Source of the DNA: Verrucomicrobiota bacterium
GTDB lineage: Bacteria; Verrucomicrobiota; Verrucomicrobiia; Opitutales; Opitutaceae
NCBI GenBank assembly: GCA_023426435.1
Contig: JAFAAS010000010.1
Coordinates: forward strand, 1-16,379
Reading direction: 5' to 3'
Length of the DNA stretch: 16,379 nucleotides
Below the pieces are notes generated by a model. That model was given only the letters and a program-made list of their open reading frames with translations, ran no database searches and was not told the DNA's origin. Of the stretch, positions 6,630-13,875 are shown piece by piece (position 1 is the first letter of the stretch; each line of letters begins with the position of its first letter). A program made the position numbers and the translations under genes.

Positions 6630-7343
6630 TCAGGCGGGGCCGCGGACGGCGATCAGTGATTTGGTGAGCAGGAGGAAGCGCTCTTTGAGAATGCGGCAAT
6701 CGGGGAAGAGGAGTTTGAATGATTTGAGGTCCAGCATGCGCGGAGCGTCTTCGAGTTTCGTCAACGCATCGTCGAGGCTCGTGGCGCGTCCGCGATTCCC
6801 GAGGGTGAAGCTGCGCAGCAGTCGCACTTGGAACGGCTTCGGGAGCCAGTGGAAGAACGGCGTCAGGTAATGCGGTTCGATCGGAAACCAATAATATGGG
6901 GTTTGCACATAGAGGTGCGGCGCGACACGTCGCACCTCCTGCGCGAATTGCTTCATCTGTGGCCAACCGCCGACGTGCTCGATGACGGAGTTGGAATGCA
7001 CGATGTGGAAAAAGTCGTCGCTGAACTCGGACATGTTGCAGGCGTTTCCCGTAGCATGGGTAAAAATCGAGTCGTCCTGTCCCTGGAGGTCGCAGGGCAG
7101 ATTGAGCAAGGTGACAGTCGCGCGATGTTGGCGAAGGAAGTCCTTGGGAAGGATGTCCCAATAAGTTTTTCGTCCGCCGACATCGAGGATCTTCACTTCG
7201 CCATGATGCTGGAAGGTATGTTCGATGAGCCGCACGAGCGGACCGATCCGGCGAGCGCGAAATTTAAAACCGAGCGATCGCGGGTTGTTATAGTTGGTTA
7301 AGAGATCGAGACGACGAGAAGGCGCGGAGGTCGTGGCGTGCAT
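6630..7343 (-). CDS. Class I SAM-dependent methyltransferase-like protein
   Basis: This is a 237-residue protein. Residues 51-58, KILDVGGR, form the glycine-rich SAM-binding strand-loop (motif I). NLPCDL at 81-86 could hold the acidic ribose-binding residue. HSNSVIEHVGGW at 116-127 matches the post-II region of Methyltransf_11-type enzymes, which often reads S.VIEH. VQTPYYWFPIEPHY (146-159) follows, as in several methyltransferases found beside glycan genes. It is cytoplasmic, without a signal peptide. It lies 34 nt after the stop of the GT4 gene. An in-frame GTG at 7398-7400 would add 19 Pro-rich residues and overlap that gene, so I prefer the ATG at 7341-7343, though no clear ribosome site supports either. 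A role in methylating a sugar or lipid-linked intermediate is likely from context. The substrate is unknown. Confidence 0.8.
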   Translation of the reverse strand: MHATTSAPSRRLDLLTNYNNPRSLGFKFRARRIGPLVRLIEHTFQHHGEVKILDVGGRKTYWDILPKDFLRQHRATVTLLNLPCDLQGQDDSIFTHATGNACNMSEFSDDFFHIVHSNSVIEHVGGWPQMKQFAQEVRRVAPHLYVQTPYYWFPIEPHYLTPFFHWLPKPFQVRLLRSFTLGNRGRATSLDDALTKLEDAPRMLDLKSFKLLFPDCRILKERFLLLTKSLIAVRGPA

Positions 7344-7377
7344 GGGAGGAGGCGGGGCGGCTTGCGCCGGATTGTGG

Positions 7378-8628
7378 TTAGGCGGCGGCGTGAAAGCCAC
7401 ACGTCTCGCGAAGCGTGTCGATCACGAGGCGCGCTTTGACGGACCAGGTTTCCGATTCGACGCGCGCGCGCAGGCGTTGCGGAGAATCGCCGATGCGCAC
7501 GGCAGTGCGAATGGCGCGGACGAAATCGTCGTAGCCGCTGGCGATCGAGACGTAGCCATTGTAACGGCGCAGTTCGTCGAACGGGGTGGTGACGACGGGG
7601 CGTCCCACAGCGAGATATTCCTTCAACTTGATTGGGTTGCACGCACGGATCCAGGCGTTGTCGCACCACGGCATGATCAAGACGTCACACGCGGCGGTGA
7701 AACGCGCGACCTTCTCGTAGGGCTGTTGGGGAAAACGATGCACGTTGGGGAGCGCCGCGACGGAATCGCTGAGCGTGCCGGGGCCGACGATCACCAGCTG
7801 CATCTCGGGCAGGCTGCGGCCGATGTGTTCGAGCAAGCGGTGGTCGACCCGATGAGGCTCCAGGTTGCCGACGTATCCGATGCGCGGAGACGGGATACGA
7901 TCGAGTTCCGCGAGGGGAGCCCGTTCGTCGCCGGCGCGGGCGAAGTGCAAGAAATCGACGCCGTGGTCGGCGAAGAGCGCGCGACGGCATTGCGTCCGCT
8001 CGACGTCCATGACCGCGGACGAGCAAAAGAGAGTGAGATCGGCGAGCGCTTTGAGCGTGAGGTCCTGGGACTCGACGCGAGGGCGATCGACGCCGGGATA
8101 CTCTTCATAGCGATCGGTGCGTTGGTAGATCACGGCAACCGGATCGAGAGACTCGACGGCGTCCAAGGCGGACGGGCAGGCGACCCAGACCAGCGGTTTG
8201 CGGAAGCCCAGCGCGCGGGCGGCGGAGCGCACCTGCAGCGAAAGGATGCGGTTCAGCAACGTGCGGCCGGAGCGCACGGGCGGAGCGAACGGACTGAAAA
8301 CGGACATGCCGGCCTTCACTTGCACGCGGCCGCGCAGGACACTGCGGAGTTTGCGAGCGAGGCGGGCGGCGAGTTGCGAGTGTTGGCCCGGAGCGCTCAC
8401 GCGCATGCCGATCGAGTTCACATACAGCACGGGCACGGTGCCGCTGAGCTCGCGCATCATCTGCAGGTCGTAATGCCCGCGATTGTGATACCACCAATCG
8501 ACCCCGCCGAAACAGATGATGCTGTCGTAGGTTCCCGTCGTTTCGGCGGTGACCGACGCCGGGGCCGCACGAGGCGCCGGCGAGGGGGCCAGCGGAAAGG
8601 TCGTGAGCGAATGGCGGACCGTATTCAT
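7378..8628 (-). CDS. GT4-type (GT-B fold) glycosyltransferase
   Basis: This is a 416-residue protein. A short Pro/Ala-rich N-terminus is followed by YDSIICFGGVDWWYHNRGHY, a start seen in glycosyltransferases that resemble TuaH. PLVWVACPSALDAVESLD, then AVIYQRTDRYEEYPGVD follow in the N-terminal lobe. The C-terminal lobe has RIGYVGNLEPHRVDHRLLEH, LVIVGPGTLSD, NVHRFPQQPYEKVARF and the donor-binding block CNPIKLKEYLAVGRPVVTTP, which carries the conserved lysine and glutamate of GT-B retaining enzymes. It would transfer a sugar from a nucleotide donor to the lipid-linked repeat unit at the inner face of the membrane. The start is taken at the ATG 8626-8628, which overlaps the TGA of the upstream GT2 gene (8625-8628, ATGA). 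A longer in-frame start at 8712 would overlap that gene by 88 nt and is less likely. The sugar specificity cannot be read. Confidence 0.88.
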   Translation of the reverse strand: MNTVRHSLTTFPLAPSPAPRAAPASVTAETTGTYDSIICFGGVDWWYHNRGHYDLQMMRELSGTVPVLYVNSIGMRVSAPGQHSQLAARLARKLRSVLRGRVQVKAGMSVFSPFAPPVRSGRTLLNRILSLQVRSAARALGFRKPLVWVACPSALDAVESLDPVAVIYQRTDRYEEYPGVDRPRVESQDLTLKALADLTLFCSSAVMDVERTQCRRALFADHGVDFLHFARAGDERAPLAELDRIPSPRIGYVGNLEPHRVDHRLLEHIGRSLPEMQLVIVGPGTLSDSVAALPNVHRFPQQPYEKVARFTAACDVLIMPWCDNAWIRACNPIKLKEYLAVGRPVVTTPFDELRRYNGYVSIASGYDDFVRAIRTAVRIGDSPQRLRARVESETWSVKARLVIDTLRETCGFHAAA

Positions 8629-9599
8629 GAACGTGCGACAGGGCTTTCGCTGGCGGAGAGGGAAAGGTTGCTCGCGGCGTAGCCGCGAATCCACTCGCTG
8701 CGTTGGCGCCACACGACGAGCCAGCGGGTGGGCTCCGTTTCGCTGCGGGCGATTTGGGCGAGTTGGGTGCCGACGGCGCGGATTGCCACGCCGGCAAGAA
8801 GAAGTCCCAGGCCGGCGAGGCGGCGAATGCCTCGCCAGTGCGTGCGGAGCAAAGTGGCTTTACCGCGAAAAAGCAGCAGCAGCTTGCCGGCGGGGGTTGA
8901 TGATTGTCCGACCTCGTGAATCAGCTTCGCGGCAGGACAAATCACCGGGCGATAGCCGGAGCGCCGGGCCCGCATCGCGAGATCCGCATCCTCGCCATAC
9001 ATGAAGAAACGTTCGTCGAAACCGCCGAGTTTTTCCCACACGGGTCGCGCGACGAGCAGGCAGCAACCGCTGATGATCCCCACCTCTCGAACGGTGTCGC
9101 GCGGCCAGTTGCCCAAAGATTCGGGATCGAACCAGGGATGACGTCGCGCGACCGAACTCAACCCGGTGGCAAACATCGCCAAGCTCCAGAGGGTGGGCAA
9201 ACCCCAGCAGGAGGAAGGTTCGACGCGGCCATCGGGCTTGAAGGTGCGCGCTCCATAGAGGCCGTGCCGAGGTGAGGAACGGGCGAATTTGACGATCGCG
9301 TCGATGGCCTCGTCGAGGAGGACCGTGTCGGGATTGAGCAGCAGGAGGTAGTCGGCGGTGGCGTGGCGCGCGGCGAGATTCACGCCGGCGGCGAAGCCCA
9401 GATTGCGGCCGGGCGTGAGGAGCGTCGCGGCGGGAAACTGAGTTTGCACCAAAGCGGCGGAGTCGTCGCTGGAGGCGTTATCCAGAACAATGACCTCCAG
9501 GCGGGTGCGCGAGGAGTGAGCGAAGACGCTGCGAAGGCATTCGCCGAGGTGAGCCGCGGAGTTGTAGGAAACGATGATGACGGCGACGTCGGGTGACAT
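8625..9599 (-). CDS. GT2 family glycosyltransferase (rhamnosyltransferase-like)
   Basis: This is a 324-residue GT-A fold enzyme. VAVIIVSYNSAAHLGECL (residues 5-22) is the first strand and helix. VIVLDNASSDDS is the nucleotide-binding acidic motif, GRNLGFAAGVNLA a conserved loop, and LLLNPDTVLL the DxD-equivalent NPD. SGCCLLVARPVWEKLGGFDE and FMYGEDADLAMRARRSGYR hold the catalytic ED pair typical of WbbL-like rhamnosyltransferases. Near the C-terminus, LGLLLAGVAIRAVGTQL is hydrophobic and may attach the protein to the inner membrane. It is expected to add one sugar to the growing repeat unit. The start ATG at 9597-9599 places the first strand right at the N-terminus, as is usual. It sits 33 nt after the Alg13-like gene, and its stop overlaps the next gene by ATGA, so it belongs to the same operon. 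Confidence 0.9.
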   Translation of the reverse strand: MSPDVAVIIVSYNSAAHLGECLRSVFAHSSRTRLEVIVLDNASSDDSAALVQTQFPAATLLTPGRNLGFAAGVNLAARHATADYLLLLNPDTVLLDEAIDAIVKFARSSPRHGLYGARTFKPDGRVEPSSCWGLPTLWSLAMFATGLSSVARRHPWFDPESLGNWPRDTVREVGIISGCCLLVARPVWEKLGGFDERFFMYGEDADLAMRARRSGYRPVICPAAKLIHEVGQSSTPAGKLLLLFRGKATLLRTHWRGIRRLAGLGLLLAGVAIRAVGTQLAQIARSETEPTRWLVVWRQRSEWIRGYAASNLSLSASESPVARS

Positions 9600-9632
9600 G
9601 GGGACGCGAGTGAAAGGCAGAGGTCGGTCCGA

Positions 9633-10187
9633 TCACGCGGGGCGGCCTATCGCGGCGTCTTCCGAAGTGCGATCCCCGGTGCGCAAACCGGCGGTGTGCG
9701 CTTCGTAGTGGTCGCGGGCGATGAAGCCGCGGACCGCGGCGATGAGCGAGTTGCTGGCGAACATTCCGGTGTGATCGCGGACCGCAAGTGTATCGAGGGA
9801 CTGGAGACGCTGGCGAAGCTCGTGTTCGTCGAATGCGACGTTGATCTTGCCGAGGGCGAGCAGTTGTTGCGCGGTGGCCATTTGATGATCGTTGCGCTGC
9901 TCGCCGAGTGCCGCGCGGCGGGGCATGACGAGGATCGGTTTCTCGAATCGCAGGGCCGACAGGATGGTGCCCATGCCGGCATGGGAAATGATGACGCTCG
10001 CCTGGGTGAAGCAGCGGTTGAATTCGGCGGGGGCGAGGAATTCGACGGCCGGGAAGGAGGACGGGCGCCAGGCGTTTTGTCCGATCTGGGCAAAGACATC
10101 CGAGCGTCCGGTCTCGCGGGCCCACAGATCGACCGCGCGAATGAGCCGGTCGAAGGGAAGTTCGGTGCCAACGGTAACCAAGATCAT
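9633..10187 (-). CDS. Alg13-like catalytic subunit of a two-part glycosyltransferase (EpsF/PssE type)
   Basis: This 184-residue protein resembles the C-terminal half of GT28/MurG enzymes. MILVTVGTELPFDRLIRAVD is the hallmark start of Alg13, EpsF and PssE. ASVIISHAGMGTILSAL (64-80) is the donor-binding loop with the HAGxGT motif, and KPILVMPRRAALGEQRNDHQ follows with the E..N.HQ block that contacts the nucleotide sugar. The last 30 residues, rich in polar residues, have no family match that I know. Alg13-like proteins work as a complex with a membrane-bound Alg14-like partner, which is encoded directly upstream with an ATGA overlap (10184-10187). The ATG at 10185-10187 was chosen because it puts MILVTVG at the N-terminus; a longer frame upstream to 10238 lies within the partner's coding region. 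It likely transfers the second sugar onto the undecaprenyl-linked primer. The exact sugar is unknown. Confidence 0.88.
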   Translation of the reverse strand: MILVTVGTELPFDRLIRAVDLWARETGRSDVFAQIGQNAWRPSSFPAVEFLAPAEFNRCFTQASVIISHAGMGTILSALRFEKPILVMPRRAALGEQRNDHQMATAQQLLALGKINVAFDEHELRQRLQSLDTLAVRDHTGMFASNSLIAAVRGFIARDHYEAHTAGLRTGDRTSEDAAIGRPA

Positions 10188-10645
10188 AATACACTCCCGT
10201 GGTAGAAGGGGCCTTTGTCGGCCGCGAGATGCGGCCATTGTGTCATCCAGTGATCCACGTGTTTCCCGGCCTCGCGTCCGCTGAGCGAGAGTTGCTCGGC
10301 GTTGGCGACGCTATCGATCCAGATGGTGCGCGCGCCCGTCATGGCGCCGAAGCGGATGACGAAGTAGCCGGGAGCGGCTCCGGTGGAAACGACGACGTCG
10401 GGACGCTCGGTGAGAACGATCCACAACGCCGCGAAGGCGCAGAGCACGAGACGATGTTTCTGCCACATGCTCGCGTCGGGGAGCCAGCGGAACCGCGCGC
10501 ACGGGTCGAGGTCGGAGCGATACGCTCTTTGCACCGTGGCGAACACGACCTCGCAGCCCTCGAACGCGGGACGAAGTCTCAACAGCTGCACCCAGTGTCC
10601 GCCGCCTGAAGAAACCGCCAGCACCTTGATGGGACGTAGCCTCAT
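10184..10645 (-). CDS. Alg14-like membrane-anchor subunit of a two-part glycosyltransferase (EpsE/PssD type)
   Basis: This 153-residue protein resembles the N-terminal half of MurG-like enzymes. KVLAVSSGGGHWVQLLRLRP (8-27) is the conserved glycine-rich acceptor-side motif of Alg14, EpsE and PssD. LVLCAFAALWIVLTERPDVV is a hydrophobic stretch that may dip into the membrane, and VVSTGAAPGYF is the TGxxPG-type motif of the family. RTIWIDSVANAEQLSLSG near residue 108 is also typical. It would dock the lipid acceptor and recruit the Alg13-like partner encoded next. The ATG at 10643-10645 is preceded by AAGGAG with a 4-nt gap, one of the few clear ribosome sites in the window. A 168-nt non-coding gap separates it from the Wzc-like gene. 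Confidence 0.87.
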   Translation of the reverse strand: MRLRPIKVLAVSSGGGHWVQLLRLRPAFEGCEVVFATVQRAYRSDLDPCARFRWLPDASMWQKHRLVLCAFAALWIVLTERPDVVVSTGAAPGYFVIRFGAMTGARTIWIDSVANAEQLSLSGREAGKHVDHWMTQWPHLAADKGPFYHGSVL

Positions 10646-10649
10646 ATCT

Positions 10650-10655
10650 CTCCTT
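10650..10655 (-). promoter_or_regulatory. Ribosome binding site of the Alg14-like gene
   Basis: AAGGAG sits 4 nt before the ATG at 10645 on the - strand. It is notable because most other starts in this window lack a recognisable Shine-Dalgarno. It fixes the start of the Alg14-like protein. Confidence 0.75.
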
Positions 10656-10813
10656 TCGATTTGCGCGCGATGGCCGGGCGGGGCGCGCTGCGGGCGCGAC
10701 CCGTGGTGGTAGGGAGCTGGGTAAACGCGTTGACGGGAGCGACGGCCACGGCTCCGCGGGCGATTCGATGCCGGGCGTGAAGCGGAACCGGTGCGGCGGC
10801 GATGCGATTCGGC

Positions 10814-12979
10814 CTAAACCTCCTGCAGGAGTGGCCGAGGCAGGTAGTTCCGGGTGCGGTTGACGATGACGCTCAACGTGCAACTGGCCTGAGCGAGGAG
10901 GCTGCTGGCGCGTTTGACGGCGTCGCGATTCGTCTTCTCGGACTCCACGAGGAGAAAGACCATGTCCATGTTGCGCGCGAGCTGAGGCGTGACGCTGACC
11001 TGATTCACGGGCGGCATGTCGAAGATGATGTAATCGTAATCGCTGGCGCGCAGCCGGGGGATCATGTTCGAGAACCGCTTCGGGAGAATGCGAGAGAGAC
11101 GCTCGTGGCCGGTCGCGTGCGGGACGACGAAAAGGTGATCCTGGACGCGGGCTTGCTCGCGATGTTGGCCCTCGAGGAGGTCGTCGAGGCCCACCTGGAT
11201 TTTTCCGTCGCGAAAGTGATGGGGCGTGTGCGGTCCCATGTTCATGTCGACGAGCAGCACATTGCCCTCGCCGGTCTTCGACAACGAAGCGGCCAGTCCG
11301 GCGGCAACGGTGCTGACGCCGGCGCGGTCGCCGCAACTCGTGACGGCAACGAGCTTGGGCTTCTTCACTACGCCGCGAACGTCGAAGAAGAAAATGAGGC
11401 GATCGCGCAAGGCATCGAAGTAGGAGGAGAGTCTGCCTTCGCTCTCGCTGCCCTGCGCGCGGGCGTTTCCGGGTGGGGCTTCCAGTTGCGCGACGGCGAG
11501 AGGACCGCGGCCGAGCCGGCCGGGGATGTTGGGAATCGAAAAGAAAAGCGGGAGGCCCAGGAGCGATTCGATCTCGATGGGGCGGCGCACGCTTTGGTCG
11601 AGGAACAACTCCAGGCAGAATGCGAGCGCGAGGCCGAAGATGAGTCCGCCGCCGGCGAGGCCGCCGACGACCTTGTGAAGCTTGCCGACATCGCGGACGG
11701 GCGGGGTGGGCGCCTGGATCATCGTGATGTTGGAGACGCGTCCACTCCCGAGAGCTTCGTTGATGCGTGTCTGCTCGAGTGTGGTGGCAAAGTAGCGGTA
11801 TTGTGCTTCCTGCAGTTCTTTGCGGCGCTGGAGATCGCTGATCGAGAGCTCGAGTTCGCTGAGGTCGTTGGCCTCGTTCTGAATCTCGGTGAGGTGATCG
11901 TTGAGAACCTGGAGGCGAATGGAGAGCGATCGGATGCGCGAGCGTTCCTCGGCGGGGCTTAGTGCAACAGTGCTGTCGCGCCCCTGGCGTGCCCCCTCGT
12001 TGCCGGCGACCTCGCGGAGAGCAGGAAATTCTTCTTCGAGGGCCTGCTTGACTGACGTGGCCTTCGAGATGCGACGACGCAGGTCGGTGATGGCGGTGCT
12101 TTCTTCCGTGAACGTCGCGAACATGTCCTGATACTTCTGCGTGAGCGTTTCGAGCGTGGCGGTGGCGACGCGATATTCCTGGGCTTTGACGGCGGGAACG
12201 GCGGCGTAGGGGACCTGCGAGTCTTCGAAATCGGAGAGGAGCGCCTTGCGTTCGGCGATCAGCCCGGTGGTTTCGAGGATCTGCTGTTTCGTCTTCGCCA
12301 TCTGTTCGGCGTAAGCCTGTTTCGCTTCCTCGATGGAAAGGACGCCGGCTTTCTCTTTAAGCCGGCGCAGATCCTCTTCCGTTTTCTGAAGGTGCTCGCG
12401 CAGGACCTGCGTTTCCTTCTGGAGCATGTCGTCGAACATGCCGGTCGTCATGTGGATCTCGAGGTGTCGCTTGAGATACTCGGAGATGAGCATCGAGAGC
12501 GCGGGCTGCGCGATCGATGGATCGGGATGCTGAAACTTCACTCCGAGGACGCGACTGCCGCGCGGCGCGGTGGCCTCGATACTGCCCCGGATGATTTTGG
12601 CCGCGACATCGAGATCGGATCCGCCGCCAAACGCTTCCAGGATTCGCTCCGGTCCGAGGTTCAGCGCGACCTGCTTCGCGAGGTCCATGCTCGTGAGAAT
12701 CTCGACCTCGCTGGTGATGATGGTCTCACCGCGTTGATCGGTGGATTTGATCTGAGCATCCTCGGCGACATTGAGGGGCGCGGCTGCTTCCTGGATGTAG
12801 CGGATGAAGAGTTTCGCTTCGGATTGATAGATGACGTCCGGCCAATTGCGGTAAACGGCGGCAGCGGCGAGTAGTCCGAAAAGCGTGAAGCCGACGATCT
12901 TCCACTTGTGCTTAAAAAGCACATAGTAGATGTCTCCGACGCCGATGGCGCGGGAGGTTTCCGTCTTGTCGTCGTGCAT
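10814..12979 (-). CDS. Wzc/ExoP-like polysaccharide co-polymerase with degenerate tyrosine-kinase domain
   Basis: This 721-residue inner-membrane protein has a Wzz-type chain-length region fused to a BY-kinase-like domain. TM1 is at about 26-43 (WKIVGFTLFGLLAAAAVY). A periplasmic part follows with coiled-coil stretches at about 185-245 and 350-405. TM2 is at about 437-460, preceded by the Pro-rich QAPTPPVRD that marks this family. The cytoplasmic domain covers about 540-721. Its P-loop region reads VTSCGDRAGVSTVAAG (546-561), so the usual Walker A lysine is V555. Walker A' reads VLLVDMN, with N580 in place of the second Asp. Walker B, YIIFDMPP (650-657), is intact. The C-terminus has a single tyrosine (Y712) instead of a Tyr cluster. 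It should still control chain length and bridge to the Wza-like exporter, but kinase activity looks doubtful. The ATG at 12977-12979 fits the N-terminus, without a visible Shine-Dalgarno. Confidence 0.88.
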   Translation of the reverse strand: MHDDKTETSRAIGVGDIYYVLFKHKWKIVGFTLFGLLAAAAVYRNWPDVIYQSEAKLFIRYIQEAAAPLNVAEDAQIKSTDQRGETIITSEVEILTSMDLAKQVALNLGPERILEAFGGGSDLDVAAKIIRGSIEATAPRGSRVLGVKFQHPDPSIAQPALSMLISEYLKRHLEIHMTTGMFDDMLQKETQVLREHLQKTEEDLRRLKEKAGVLSIEEAKQAYAEQMAKTKQQILETTGLIAERKALLSDFEDSQVPYAAVPAVKAQEYRVATATLETLTQKYQDMFATFTEESTAITDLRRRISKATSVKQALEEEFPALREVAGNEGARQGRDSTVALSPAEERSRIRSLSIRLQVLNDHLTEIQNEANDLSELELSISDLQRRKELQEAQYRYFATTLEQTRINEALGSGRVSNITMIQAPTPPVRDVGKLHKVVGGLAGGGLIFGLALAFCLELFLDQSVRRPIEIESLLGLPLFFSIPNIPGRLGRGPLAVAQLEAPPGNARAQGSESEGRLSSYFDALRDRLIFFFDVRGVVKKPKLVAVTSCGDRAGVSTVAAGLAASLSKTGEGNVLLVDMNMGPHTPHHFRDGKIQVGLDDLLEGQHREQARVQDHLFVVPHATGHERLSRILPKRFSNMIPRLRASDYDYIIFDMPPVNQVSVTPQLARNMDMVFLLVESEKTNRDAVKRASSLLAQASCTLSVIVNRTRNYLPRPLLQEV

Positions 12980-13036
12980 GGAAGGGAGCGCGAACTGAAC
13001 GAAATGCGGCGGTGGCGTGCGGCCGGGCGGCCCCGT

Positions 13037-13537
13037 TTAGCTCACGAGCCGGAGCTGACTGTTCGGAACGAAAGTGCGCGCGCCGCAATCGAGAAACGAG
13101 AGGAGAACAGCCACGCGCTCGGAGTCGCTGAGTTCCTGCTGAACGATGGCGCGGAGGCCGAGGAGCGGGCCGGCCTGGATTTCCACAAGATCTCCCGCGC
13201 GAAATGACGGTTTCATGCTGGAAGGATCGAGTGCCTCTCCGACCCATGCTTTGAGCTCGTTGATCGACTGCTCGGGCACGACGGCGGGGGCGTGTCCGCA
13301 GTGGACGACGTCGATGATATCCGGAGCATAGCGGACGGCGCGATAGCTCAGCGCGGGCTCGAAGCGGCAGAAAATATAGCGAGGAAACAGCGGCCGGATG
13401 ACGATTCGACGCACGCGCCGAATGGTTCGTTGCTGGCGAAGCTTGGGCGAGTAGGTCTCGATCCCGAGCGAGTCTTCATAGTAGGCGCAGGTGGAGTCTT
13501 CCTTCTGCGGACGCGTGTGTATGCAATACCAGTCCAT
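13037..13537 (-). CDS. NusG/RfaH-like transcription antiterminator (UpxY/LoaP type)
   Basis: This 166-residue protein has a NusG N-terminal domain beginning DWYCIHTRPQKED (the W-Y-x-H-T-R-P-x-x-E signature). It continues with PLFPRYIFCRFEP and a KOW-type C-terminal domain, FRAGDLVEIQAGPLLGLRAI (about 114-133) to RTFVPNSQLRLV. Specialised NusG paralogues of this kind sit at the head of capsule, O-antigen and exopolysaccharide operons. They bind paused RNA polymerase and suppress termination in that operon. Here it is the first gene of the leftward series and lies 57 nt before the Wzc-like gene. The ATG at 13535-13537 was chosen because it starts the NGN domain directly; the longer frame to 13627 adds residues with no family match. 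No ops-like recruitment site could be identified with confidence. Confidence 0.88.
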   Translation of the reverse strand: MDWYCIHTRPQKEDSTCAYYEDSLGIETYSPKLRQQRTIRRVRRIVIRPLFPRYIFCRFEPALSYRAVRYAPDIIDVVHCGHAPAVVPEQSINELKAWVGEALDPSSMKPSFRAGDLVEIQAGPLLGLRAIVQQELSDSERVAVLLSFLDCGARTFVPNSQLRLVS

Positions 13538-13875
13538 AAGCGAGATGACCGCGGTTGATTGTGAGCTGGGACGCTGCCGCCATCTAGGTGCAGTTGCCTG
13601 CGCCTGGCGTCGAGTGCTGGCCTTCACGGAAAGATAAACCGACGCTCTCCGCTGGCTGGAGCGCAGAGCAAGGACGCGGGCGGGGGCGGTTCAAGGCTAT
13701 TTCAAGCTACAGCGCCACGCACAGGGTTTTGCTTACGCTGCGCGAAGAAACATCCCCGACAACACTACTCTTGGATACTGAATTCGACCTGCTACGGTGC
13801 GGGTCGGAACGAGGGAGAGCTATCCAAGTTTATACAGTGCTCGAGAAGAGGGAACCCAAGAAATTCTATAATGCC
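13538..13875. promoter_or_regulatory. Divergent intergenic region between the antiterminator and export-lipoprotein genes
   Basis: This 338-nt stretch holds no convincing gene and must drive both leftward (NusG-like) and rightward (Wza-like) transcription. Its right half is less G+C-rich. TATAAT occurs at 13867-13872 and TATACA at about 13831, but neither has a clear -35 partner at 16-18 nt. An 8-bp inverted repeat (13770-13777 with 13821-13828) is present but could be chance. Promoter positions cannot be fixed by reading. Confidence 0.5.

Noticed and set aside
7294..8682. 462-codon + strand open frame opposite the GT4 gene
   Set aside because: The reverse strand encodes an unmistakable glycosyltransferase. 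This frame is rich in Arg, Gly, Asp and His with no recognisable motif.
10820..10831. Perfect palindrome CTCCTGCAGGAG at the end of the Wzc-like gene
   Set aside because: It lies within coding sequence just before the stop, has no loop and is not followed by a T-run, so it is not a terminator and is likely incidental.
10802..11962. 386-codon + strand open frame opposite the Wzc-like gene
   Set aside because: It is antisense to the kinase-like domain coding region and has no domain or signal. It is explained by third-position G+C bias.
13008..13020. GGCGGTGGCGTGC on the + strand, one mismatch from the RfaH recruitment (ops) element
   Set aside because: It lies on the strand opposite to the leftward operon it would serve, after the antiterminator gene, in a very G+C-rich stretch where such a match is easily due to chance.
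13770..13828. 8-bp inverted repeat CTTGGATA/TATCCAAG before the export lipoprotein gene
   Set aside because: The arms are 43 nt apart, and one such pair in about 300 nt is expected by chance. It was not called an operator.
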